Source: Colletotrichum lupini (Eukaryota > Ascomycota > Sordariomycetes > Glomerellales > Glomerellaceae). Taken from it: DNA of 64,000 nt. Of this stretch, positions 10,301 through 20,777 are shown in pieces; position 1 is the stretch's first letter, and every line of letters begins with the position of its first letter. A program made the position numbers and the translations under genes. The notes under the pieces were generated by a model. That model saw only the letters and a program-made list of their open reading frames with translations. It was not told the DNA's origin and did no database searches. The stretch spans positions 3,224,001-3,288,000 of the forward strand of contig NC_064676.1 of assembly GCF_023278565.1 (NCBI RefSeq), read 5' to 3'.

Positions 10301-13300
10301 TATTTTATTTATAATAATATTAAATATATTTCTAAAGACTACCCTAAGAAACTAAAAATTATTATAACTACTATTAATATTACTACGGGCCTTATTAAAA
10401 TAAAGTCGGGTTTAGAAAACTAGAACCCCTAATAAAAATAAACTCTTAGCTAGGGGATATATATAAAAAAAAATAGAAAATTAGTAATTAATTTAATAAA
10501 CTTATAAGATCTTATAAGGGGCTAGTCCCTTAAAATAGAGCTTATATTAGTATTTAATATATATAAAATTTATTTAAAAGCCGTATTTAATATAAGAGCT
10601 AATAAGTACGGATTTATAAATAACTACGTAACCCCTTTATTATAGCAGTTCTGTGCGGCCCTATTTTATAAATTATTATATTTAATTTTTATTATTAGGT
10701 TTAATAAAGAGCGATTAGATAATACTAACGTAGTATAGACCGCTAACTTATATATTAATTAATAGGTCTTTTTAAAAGTACCCCTCTTTTAGCTTAATAC
10801 GGGCCGCTACGACCTAATCCTAGGGCAGAAGTAGTTTAAATACTACGGGGTAAACCCTAATATTCGCTACTAATAGTTAATATAGCCTAAGGACTTATTA
10901 CTATAAGAGACGCCCTTTATTATTATTAAGGATATTAAGGACCTATATACCCCGGAAGTTATTAACGTATAATATTAAATTAACGCCGATTATTAATAAG
11001 ACCTATTTAAGATAAATATAACCTATTATAACTAAAAACTTTAGTAATAGCGGGCGAAGGGTATATTAATTAGGATATTATTATACTTATTAAAAACGAC
11101 GGCCTACTAGATATAATAGTTAAATAAGGCTAAGAATGCGAGGAAAATAAAACGCGCCCTTAATAATATTAGTATTACCCCTATAAAGAGGGCTAAATAA
11201 TAAAAACTATACTTAGTAATAATATAAATAAATATTACTTTTATTAGCGCTCCTAATTTTAAAAAGAACTTAAGGCGGAATGACGTTAAAATAGGTTTTA
11301 TATTACTTTATAAGCTTAATTATATTATAAAAAATAAGAAGGAGGAAGTAAACCCCTTATATAATAACGACTAGGTTACTTACGACCTTATAATAACGAA
11401 CTTATTAAAATATTTATAACTTTAAACTAACGTTTTTAATAAGGTAGCTAGCGATATATTAGTACTTTATAGGCCGTATAATTATAAAATCGAGCTCTTA
11501 AATAATAATAAAGAGAAGCTAACTTATTACTTTTTATATAAATAGTTAGTACCGGAGCTAGAGGCTATAAGAGCTTATTTATTAAAATACTTATAAAAGG
11601 GATTTATTAACCTAAGTAATACTCTTTTTGCGTCGCTAATATTATTTATAAAAAAGTATAATAGTAGTTTATACTTTTATATTAACTTTTATAAGCTTAA
11701 TAAGGTTATAAAAAAAGACTATTACTTATTATTACTTATTAACGAGACCCTCGCGTAGCTAAGTAGGGTAAAAGTATTTATTAAACTAAATATTAAGTAG
11801 GCCTTTTACCGTATTTACTTCGACTTAGTTTCTAAGGAATTAACGACGTTTAGAACCTATTACGGGGTATATAAATATAAAGTAGTACCCTTTGGGCTTT
11901 ATAATAAGCTTATTACGTATTAATAATATATAAACGAAATATTAATAAAGTACTTAAATAACTTTTATATAGCGTATATAAATAATATCCTAATTTTTTT
12001 AAACGACCCCCTTTAGTACTAAGAGTACGTTATTTAAATACTAAACTATTTATAAAAAATAGGTTTATAAGTAGATATTAAGAAGTACGAATTTAATATT
12101 ATTTTTATAAAGTACTTAGGCTTCGTAGTTTTTATAAAAAGTATATAGCTTAATAAAAAAAAAGTTTTTATAGTTAAAAACTAAAAGCTATTTATATTAC
12201 TTAAGGGTATCTAGTCTTTCCTCGGGTTTTATAACTTTTATAAAAGATTTATAAAGGACTACGGCTACTTAGCTAGGCCCCTTACGAGGCTAATAAATAA
12301 GGGAGTTTTTTTTAATTTTAATACTAACTATAAGACGGCTTTTAAAGCTATAAAACTAGCGTTAATGTTAATATTTATTTTTTATTATTTTAAATTAAAA
12401 CTACTAACGCGGCTAAAAACTAATCTTTTTAACTTAATATACGCTAAAGCGCTATTATAACAATAAGAGGATAATAAGTTATAATACTTAGTGGCCTTTT
12501 ATTTAAAAATAATAAGCGGTATAGAGCTTAATTATATTATTTATAATAAAGAAATATTAGTAATAGTACTATATTTAGAGGAATAGCGCGCGGAGCTTAT
12601 AAACTATAAGTATAAGTTCGATATTATTATAAATTATTAACTATTACTATTTTTTATAACTAAGTACCTACTTAACTTATAATAAGCCCGCTAGGCTAGT
12701 ACGCTAGCGGACTTTAATTTTTAAATTTATTACTACTTAGGGAAAGAGAACGTACTAATTAATACCCTCTTATAAAAAATAGAGGATATCCGTACTTAGT
12801 AAGTATTAAAAGAGGTTAATAAGACTTAAGTTTTTTTATTACTAAGATTATTATTCTTTAATATTATAACGGAGCTATAGGTATTATTAAGCGCCGTAAT
12901 TAGTTAATTATAGTTTATAATTAGCTCGCTCTTATTAAAAAACGAGCTCTAGGGGTACTTATTAATAAAAAAGATTTTAAAGCTTAATAAAGACTTTATT
13001 ATAGCGTCCCTTATACTAATATAAATACTAATAACTAAAGGGCGCGAGTATTAATTTATTTAAAATAACGGATTATTAATAATAAATAGGAAGCTCGTAA
13101 TACTTAAAAAAGAGAACTTTTATATTATAATTATCTATAAAGTTTATAAACAAAAGCTCTTTATTTATTTAAAGCGTAATAAGGTTATAAAAATAATTAA
13201 ATAGTAATATTATTAACCGGGCCTAATAGCGAATACTTATTAATACGTATAGAACTATTATACTTATTACTAATTATAAAAGCTACGTAATAAGCCTCTA

Positions 13301-14410
13301 GGGGAGCTAAGGCTATTTCTAATACCTAACTACCTATAATAATATATTTTTACTAATTTTATAACTATCCCTACTAATTAAAAAGGATTTAATAATATTT
13401 AAATAGTAATAAATTACTTAAGTAAGAGGGTAATATTTATTTTTTATTATAAAATTATTATAATAAAGGATATAAGCTAGATATTTTACGAACGGGTATT
13501 ACCTATTTTTAGTTTATTAAAGACTATTATATTAAACCGAGGCCCTTAATTTATTTTTAACTTTTAGGGAGAGCTTTATAAGATTTACGGGGTTAAGTTA
13601 TAGCTATTAACAGCTAACTACTCCTAGATAAATAGCTAAATAGAGGTACTAAAATAGTATATTTTATAGTAATTAAGATTACTAGTTAACTAATATTAAG
13701 ATAATTAGAGTAATATACTACTCGTAGTTAACTTTACTTATACTACCTAGCTTAGTAAGATTATAGGGTTATTATTATATAAAATAGAATTTAGTCGTTA
13801 GCTATAGCTCTTTTTTAATTAGTTTAGGTAAACTTACTAATTCGGCTTTATAAAAAAGAAGCTAAACTATATTAATACGCAGCGTATAGCCTAGGGAATA
13901 TATAAGGCCTAGGAGATTACTAAGGGTAATATAAAAGTTATTTAAGTACAATATAAAAGGTATATTAACTATTATTAGTACCCGGACGACTTAAAGCTAG
14001 GGAACTAGGTCTTTATTAATACTTTATATTAGAAGTTTACTAATATAAATAAACTATAATAGTTATAGGCCGGGCTATAGCCTATTATTAGTACTAAATA
14101 GGGGGGTATATAAATTATAAAACTATTAATAAATAGCTAGGTATACCCGGGTTTTTACTTAAATAAGCTAAAAAAAGCTACTAACAACTTACTACCTAAG
14201 TAGAACTAAGACTTATTATTACTAATTACTAATAATAATAGCGAACCGGAGTACGAGGTTTGAGAGGTTATTAAATTATATTTATATAAAGGAAAACTAT
14301 AGTACTAAGTAGATTAAAAGGGATATAATATAGATTTAATTTAGTATAACGTAGAGAGCTTTAGGTATATATTAGTAACGCTCTAAGTATTCTATTATTA
14401 ATACTTAATT
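10301..14410 (+). pseudogene. RIP-destroyed gag-pol of the gypsy element (zinc knuckle, RT, RNase H, integrase, chromodomain)
   Basis: Domains are readable through stop codons. A CX2CX4HX4C knuckle lies at 10301-10342, where all three Cys and the His codons now read Tyr (TGY to TAY, CAT to TAT). The RT catalytic motif is at about 11972-11998 and reads AYINNILIF where AYIDDILIF is expected. The RT thumb is at about 12224-12292 (GFYNFYKRFIKDYG). An RNase H stretch is at about 12499-12570 (ELNYIIYNKEIL for the usual ELNYxIHDKELL). The integrase zinc region and start of the catalytic core are at about 13180-13420 (YY-stop-PGL for YYWPGL, then NKPLGEL). A C-terminal chromodomain is at about 14247-14400 (YEV, LYKGKL, KGYNID). 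Gag upstream of the knuckle and the protease were not resolved. Confidence 0.82.
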
Positions 14411-14584
14411 ATTAAGGGCCCGCTATAAAACGTAAATATATAAATAAAAGCTATTATAGTTAGTAATTCGCTACTACTAAGGGACGATAATAATATAATA
14501 GTAGTAATTATAGCTATAGATTTATTAAAATAAGGGGTAATTTAGAGGTTTATTTTTAATATTCTAAATAGCGCCCTTTAATAT

Positions 14585-14595
14585 AGAGGGGGGGG
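14585..14595 (+). other. Polypurine tract of the gypsy element
   Basis: AGAGGGGGGGG run ending four bases before the 3' LTR. This is the expected place for the plus-strand primer of reverse transcription, and it survived RIP because it contains no CA or TG. Confidence 0.7.
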
Positions 14596-14598
14596 TAA

Positions 14599-14821
14599 TA
14601 TTATAATAGTAAGTATTAGGGCCCTATAGGCCTTATAGCTTAGCCTTAGGCTACGAGGCTAAGCTCTTAATAATTACGTAACGAGCTAGACCGCTAGGCC
14701 TAAAGGGCTAGCTTATTAGCTTCTATTTACTATTCTATTTTTTCCCTCTTTACGTTAAGTCTTTAGTTAATTAGGTTAATATAATAGCGTTCCGACCTAC
14801 CTTAAGTCCCCTTTCGTAATA
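14599..14821 (+). repeat. 3' LTR of the gypsy element
   Basis: 223 bp, starting TATTATAATAG and ending CGTAATA. It is the direct-repeat partner of 8500-8722 and is followed immediately by the GATT target duplication. Confidence 0.88.
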
Positions 14822-15499
14822 GATTTATATTAATATTTAAGTTATTAAGAAGTTTATTAAGAAAATTTAGTTTAATCGCTTCTTAACGTTTACTTTATAT
14901 TAAGATATAATACGATTTATTATTTTATATTTTATAATAAATTAATAAATTCTTTTAATAGAGTAAATAGTATTTCTAATTAATATAAAGAATTCTTATA
15001 ATATTTTAAAGTATTATAAAATAGCATACGAAGCTATAAATTTAAAAAGATTCTTTTTTAAAGCTACGATTTTATATAAAAAAGATAATTACTAACTTTT
15101 TATTATTTTTTAAATTAAAATTAAGTTACTAATTATTAAACCTTAGTTAATAAAAAAGGGAAAAGGTTATATAAAGCTAATTATAACTAAAACTTTAGGT
15201 AAAACGACGTATAAAAATATTCTAAAAATATAGCTTTTAATAAGTATTAATATTAAATTAATAATAAAAATTAAGGAGGAATTGTTAGTTAAATAAGAAA
15301 AGAAGATTATTAAAAAGAAAGTAAAAGCTAAGAAAAAGGTTAAAAACGATAAAAACGATAAGAAAAACGAGATTATAATAATTTAATAAAAAGATAAAGT
15401 TTATAATAATAAATAACTTAGTATATTATAAAGATAGAAACGAGCATTCTTATTAATAAATAGTTTAAAGTAAATTATAATTATATTTATAATTCCTCT

Positions 15500-16050
15500 T
15501 CGTCCTTAGTATTACTCGTAATTACGACGCTATTTAATATTCTAAAATTAATTCTAGAGTTTTCTAATTTCTATTTAACTTATATAATACCGTCCTATAG
15601 TTTACTAAGTAAAATAACTTTTAGTTAAAGCTTATTATATATATATTATTTTAAATAAATACGAAGATATTAATACGCTTTAAAATAAAAATAATTAGCC
15701 TCGCTAAACTTCGTACTTTTAGTTAATATAGTTAGAGAGCCCTTAATAATTAAGGTATAAATTTATAAAGTAGCTTAAGGAAGATATATGTTTAGATTAT
15801 TATTATTTTAAATAGCGTTTAATAGTTATTAAATTTAGTTTTAGTTAATTAGTTATATAAAGTCTTATACGGTTCGTAACGTAGGTTAATAATATAGTTA
15901 TTATAGTTAACTAAAAATAACGTAAGGGCGACCTTTTTAACAACGAATTCGATAAGAGTTCTAAATTTATATAAAGTTAATAAAATTAGAACGAATTAGT
16001 AATATATACGTAAATAGAAGTATAATCTAGTTAAAGAGTATATTTATATA
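15500..16050 (-). pseudogene. Possible integrase C-terminal remnant of a second retroelement (low confidence)
   Basis: The minus strand reads, through RIP-type stops, a stretch resembling the end of a gypsy integrase core (TLFLVNY, NLRYEPYKTL) followed by a region like the post-integrase IGxYYIS segment. No RT, LTR pair or zinc motif was tied to it. It may instead be a decayed part of the TIR element's own gene. Confidence 0.3.
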
Positions 16051-17450
16051 AAATAGCCCTTAGAACTTAAGTAATTAGAAGTATTTTTATAAATATAAGT
16101 ATATTTATATATACTAAGATATATATTACTTACTTATTAATATATTAATCTACTTTAATAAAGACGATTTTACTAACTCTTAATTTTAATATTATGGATA
16201 CTTTTACTAAAGATTTAGTAATTACGGAATATAATTAGACTTTTTATTATTAAACGGTATTATAAAAGGTAGTAATAAATACTAAATATAAGAACGGTTT
16301 TTTTTTTTAGTTTAAACGAACTCGTAATAACGTAAATCCCCGTTATTAAATAATAGTAAGATATTATATAAGTATATTCTAGGACGTATAAATAAAAACC
16401 CTTATATAAAACTATATAATAAATTATAAATAAGTATTAATACTAATATAGATCTTAAATCTAAATAATAAAAGCTTATTATACGTATTTAAAGACTAAA
16501 TATAATTTAGTTTAAGAGTTATAAACCTTTTATAACGGTACCTTATTTTACTTAACCGATTTTAAACTTATTATAAAAAGGTTTTGCGATATATAAAGTA
16601 AAGTTTATTTTAGTTAATAATATAAGCTTATTAGCGAACTTATATATAAAAATATTCTCTATTATACTTTTTAATATAGTAAGTAACCTCTAGTATATTA
16701 AAAAAGAACTTTTTTAATCGTTATTATATAATTATAAACTATTTTAGTATTTATTGTTATTAAAACTAATTTTATTAATAAAGTATTAATAATCCTATAA
16801 CTATAATTATAAATCTTTTAAATTAGAGTTAAAAAAGGATATCTTTATTATTTAAGTATTATTAAAAAAATAATTCTTAAATACGAATTAATAGATCCTT
16901 AAAAAAGACCGTACGCTCTTCTTATTATAAGTCCTATTTTATAAGTTAATATTTAAAAGTTCGCTTTATAATTCTAATATTAAAAACTATAAAAATATAT
17001 ATATAGTGGTTTTTTTTCCGGCTTTATAGGTACAAAAGATCGACCTTAACGGGATTACGCTTTTAAGGGAAATTATACGATATAGTATACTTTTTAACTA
17101 TATAATACGCGCAATATATCCTAAGCACGTGCTTAACGTAATATAGTAATTTTAATATAAAAACCGCTATTTAATTTAGGATAGGTAAGCTACCGCGGCA
17201 GCGCCGGCCAGAAAGGTTAATAACAAAGGTTAGCTATAATAATTAGCCGTAATAATCGGCCGCTATAGTCGGCCGTAATAATTAGAGGCGGCCCTTAACC
17301 ATAGAGGTTCTAAACTTTAATAGCGACGTAGAGGTTTCTAAAGAAAGGGCTAAATAGGCTAATATCTACTACTTTTTAGAGCTCGTAAAGATTTTTTCTA
17401 TCTTTATCGCTTCTAATATCGCCCAAAGCTACTCTCTATTTAAACTAAAC

Positions 17451-17508
17451 AAATCTACTAAATAAATTTACTAAATAAATTTACTAAACAAATTTACTAA
17501 ATAAACTT
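17451..17508 (+). repeat. 13-bp minisatellite
   Basis: About 4.5 tandem copies of AAATTTACTAAAT with scattered transitions, about 90 bp upstream of the decayed ORF at 17599. Confidence 0.85.
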
Positions 17509-17598
17509 ATTAATATATAAACTACTACTTAGATAGCTAGTTAAATAACTAGTTAAGAGGTTAGCTAGTTAAAATACTACTTCGATAAGAACCTAAAG

Positions 17599-18051
17599 AT
17601 GCCCGTCGATAAGTCTGCCCCTCTCGGGCTGGGCGCCCTCTTTAGCTAGCTCGACGCTATAGCTATCGTAGCTAACGTAAGTACGCCTAAGAAGTAGCGA
17701 AGTACCTTTTAATAGTACGGAATTCGGCTAGGTAATATTATAAGTATTATAAATAGCCGGGCTAGTACGGATATTAAGATTTAGTATATTAACGCTAGCC
17801 TAGCTATAATAACTATAATAAACGGGCCGGAGGTATATAAAGTTAGGGTAATAAGCCGGCGCCTTAGATAGCTCCTATAGGACCCCCCGGGTAATAATAA
17901 TACTTATATAAAAGAACAGATTATACTAGACCTAGCTACTTACGCGGGCTAGTACTAGGAGGTCCTGTGTGCGTTAGAGTGGGTAAAGCTCGCCCTATAA
18001 GCGGCTAGAACTTAGGAGGACTTTATGCGGCAAAAGGTTAGGAGCTGTTGA
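17599..18051 (+). pseudogene. Decayed 150-codon ORF inside the transposon island; family unknown
   Basis: Reads from ATG (17599) in one frame to a TGA (18049-18051), interrupted by 11 internal stops. All of these are TAG or TAA, the products RIP makes from CAG, CAA and TGG. The only TGA is the last codon, which suggests it is the authentic terminator. The N terminus reads MPVDKSAPLGLGALFS. The rest is a mix of hydrophobic and basic segments with no recognised motif (PEVYKVRVISRRLR mid-way, EDFMRQKVRSC at the end). It sits in the only part of the island where TG and CA remain fairly common. It could be a gag-like gene, an accessory gene of the TIR element, or a captured host gene. Confidence 0.6.
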
Positions 18052-18155
18052 TAAAAGGAAGATAACGGTCGAGTCGGTTAACTACTATTTTAATTAGTAG
18101 TTAGGTATAGAGCGTAATATACCCAGTTTTCCTTAATACGTAATACACGGTACGG

Positions 18156-18179
18156 CCCCGGCGGATTGCTCCGTCGGGG
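18156..18179. repeat. GC-rich hairpin downstream of the decayed ORF
   Basis: A 10-bp stem (CCCCGGCGGA pairing with TCCGTCGGGG, one G-U wobble) with a TTGC loop, about 105 bp after the TGA at 18051. It lies where the lightly mutated island ends and AT-rich sequence resumes. It could be a transcript 3' structure or an element terminus. Confidence 0.6.
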
Positions 18180-20247
18180 GGATAAAAATATATATAATAA
18201 TTATATTATAAGTTTAATTACTCTTTAACTTTATAATAATTATCGTTCGATATAGTAAAAGATTAATACGTAGTCGTACTATTCTAAGAAAATAGTAATA
18301 TATAAAATAAAAAACTAAAAAAGAAATTTTAAATAAGGGGTAAATATTTATATATAATTATAGTAATATATAGGGATATCCTTTTATTTATAAGGTTTTA
18401 TAAGTATATATATAAAAATATAGATATTTATAAGGATCTATAATATTAAAAAGGATAGAAAAGTATATAATAATAATATATAATAAATAAAAGTTCTATA
18501 ATTTTATTAAAAACGTTAAACTTTAAGAAGAGCCTTTATATAGTTAATTATAGCTTTTTATAAACTAAACTAGGCGTATATACTCTAGCTTATAATTAAT
18601 AAGTACCCTACGACTCCGTAAGGGCCTTATTACCTAGGTATTAAGCCTAACCGTACTATATCCTAATATATACTTATATAAACTCCTATACTATACTATA
18701 TAAGAATATCGAATTAATTACTCCTTACTTAGAGTTTATATAAGTTAGTAATACTCTTTATAATTTTATATATTATTATATATACCCTCTTCGTTATTTT
18801 TAGCTTACTTAGCTACTTATTTAAGGGCTTTTATTATTATATAGAGGTATATAATAAGGATAATACTTAGAGATTTAAATAGAGCGTTAATACGGACTTT
18901 ATTATAACTTTTATAATTATAACTATACTTAACGACCTTAATAAGCGTATCACGAGCTAATATAAACCGTTAGTAAATTATAAATAAATATAAAGTAGTA
19001 TAAGGTAATATATAAGTAATAATAAGAGGCATAATAAGTATATACTTATATATAATAAATATATAGTTATAACTAAAGTAGCCCTTATTTATAAAAGTAA
19101 CGTAATTAATAAAAATACTTTTATTAGCCTTATAATAAATATATAACTCGGTACTAGTCTTAGTATTATTATATATAGTTATTTAAATAGTATCGGTAGC
19201 TTAAGTACGAGTTATAGTAATATCTAAGGGTATATAACGGCTATTCTTAATAATCTTAGGGTTAAGCTTAATTTAATACTGGGGCTAAATTATACGAGTT
19301 AGTATAGTAATATTAAATAGTATAGGGTAGTATATACTAACCTATATAATACTAAGGTTATAGATTTAATAAAAAGTTTTTAAAAAAGAAAATAAAGAGC
19401 TTATAAATAATATAAGAATTTGTATAATAAAAAAGCTATTATATAGAAGTATATATATTAATAAAGAGGTAAGAGGTTATTTTATAAAATATAAGGTCGT
19501 TAAGGTACTACGTAAGTTAGTATATAAGGATTATTAAGAGCTATATACCCTTAATATAAGCCAGAACGCTATATTAAGTACTTATTATAAGTATTATATA
19601 GTATATACGATTATTAAAAAAGGGAGTATCTTATACGAAATTATTAATATATATACGTAAATAGTTAATATTAAAGAAAAAAGTAAATAAAAAGAATTAA
19701 ATTATAAATAGGTATATACGCGTAATTATATTTATAATTGCGCGTATATTAGCTTAAGAAGAAGTATAATTACTAATTAGTAAAAATTATACTAGTAATT
19801 ATATATAAAATTGCCTAATTATACTTAATTAATATTTCTAATTAGTAAATTGCGAATATTATATTTATAATTACGTATATAATTAGGTAATAATAATAAA
19901 AATAAAATAGAAAAGGGTATAAAATATAATAAGGTAAAATATAGTTATTAATAAGTAACTATAGGGGCGTAGGCGGATTACTTACTTTATTTAAAGAATA
20001 TTAGGTTAGTTAAGAGGAAAGGGAAATTAATTAATAATAAAAATTAGTAGGGAGGATATACCCCCTAGCTACTTTATTTTTACTAAGTAGTATAACTGCC
20101 CTTACGTAATTACTACTACTTATAGTTATAAGTAATTCCTTATAATAATATACGGGATTTATTATAATATTTATTTATATATATAAAAAAGTCGCGCTAT
20201 TAATACTTAAAATTTACGGTGGCCGTAGGTTTATTAAAAAGAACGGT

Positions 20248-20279
20248 TTTAGCGGAGTGCCTCTTGTAGTCTGCCGTAG
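20248..20279 (-). repeat. Right terminal inverted repeat of the AT-rich island
   Basis: Reverse complement of 7834-7865 with one mismatch. It is followed by normal-composition sequence beginning TATCTTTC, completing the GTATC duplication. Confidence 0.9.
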
Positions 20280-20777
20280 TATCTTTCTATCTAGTTGCTC
20301 CTGTCATTCTCATTACCTTTCGTACACAGCTGCTTTCTGACCGACATCTATATTCTTAGAGACCAGGAATACTGTTCATCTGCCTCTAAATTGCTTGCAG
20401 ATAATTCTATTTGGTGATCTTGAGACGATTAGTTTGGTGGTTGCTTTGCAGCTGCCGTGTTGCCGATTACATGAACGCCCCAACGGACAACGCTCACTTC
20501 CTATTGTTACCATGACGAGTAACATGGGAGCTTCGTGCCGAGGCTCCCAGCCGGGGAGCTTACGGATCTGACACTCTTCCGAGTATTTCAAGACGCCAAT
20601 GCCACCCCCGCAATCCCTCGATCTCCCCAAGTTCATCTCTAGAGTTGTTGAGATAATACGATACACGACTGTCAATGAGAATACAATTACAATTTTACCG
20701 CGACGGACACTGTCTATAATATCTAAACAGATTTTCTAGATTTCTTTTAAATCTTTACGAGCCCTTCCCTTCTCACA

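Larger units (their letters stand above)
8500..14821 (+). mobile_element. Ty3/gypsy chromovirus-type LTR retrotransposon, RIP-inactivated, nested in the TIR element
   Basis: Two 223-bp direct repeats (8500-8722 and 14599-14821) delimit a 6.3-kb element. Each repeat begins TATTA and ends TAATA (pre-RIP probably TGTTA and TAACA). A 4-bp GATT lies immediately outside both ends (8496-8499 and 14822-14825). A purine tract lies just before the 3' LTR. Plus-strand conceptual coding order is gag zinc knuckle, reverse transcriptase, RNase H, integrase, chromodomain, which is the Ty3/gypsy order. Every frame is riddled with TAA and TAG. Confidence 0.88.
14826..20247. other. Right-hand interior of the TIR element, mostly AT-rich RIP sequence
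   Basis: Apart from the entries at 15.5-16.05, 17.45, 17.6-18.05 and 18.16 kb, nothing is decipherable. 19.7-19.9 kb contains repeated and inverted copies of an AATTATATTTATAATT-like core. CA and TG are scarce throughout except between about 17.15 and 18.18 kb. Confidence 0.6.
7834..20279. mobile_element. 12.4-kb RIP-mutated insertion with terminal inverted repeats (nested transposon island)
   Basis: Both ends carry a 32-bp inverted repeat (7834-7865 and 20248-20279), matching at 31 of 32 positions. If the repeat is taken from its second base (TACGGCAG), the flanks carry a 5-bp direct repeat GTATC (7830-7834 and 20279-20283). Inside, CA and TG dinucleotides are almost absent while TA is in large excess, ATG codons are nearly missing and no open frame of 60 codons survives. 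This is the signature of RIP. The block contains a complete gypsy element (8500-14821) inserted into the host element, leaving about 6.1 kb of TIR-element sequence. The transposase was not recognised, so the superfamily is open: a 5-bp duplication is unusual for TIR elements, and a TA-targeting Tc1/mariner reading (TA followed by CGGCAG) is an alternative. Confidence 0.8.

Noticed and set aside
7870..20240. Centromere or AT-rich regional centromeric DNA
   Set aside because: Only 12.4 kb, bounded by transposon ends with a target duplication, and flanked by ordinary genes; a RIP-mutated insertion explains it.
7834..20279. A small Starship-type giant element
   Set aside because: Too short, clear 32-bp TIRs, and no tyrosine-recombinase (captain) gene readable at the left end even allowing RIP stops.
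20376..20675. 99-aa minus-strand ORF just right of the island
   Set aside because: No motif, overlaps the dehydrogenase promoter, and no splice partner found.
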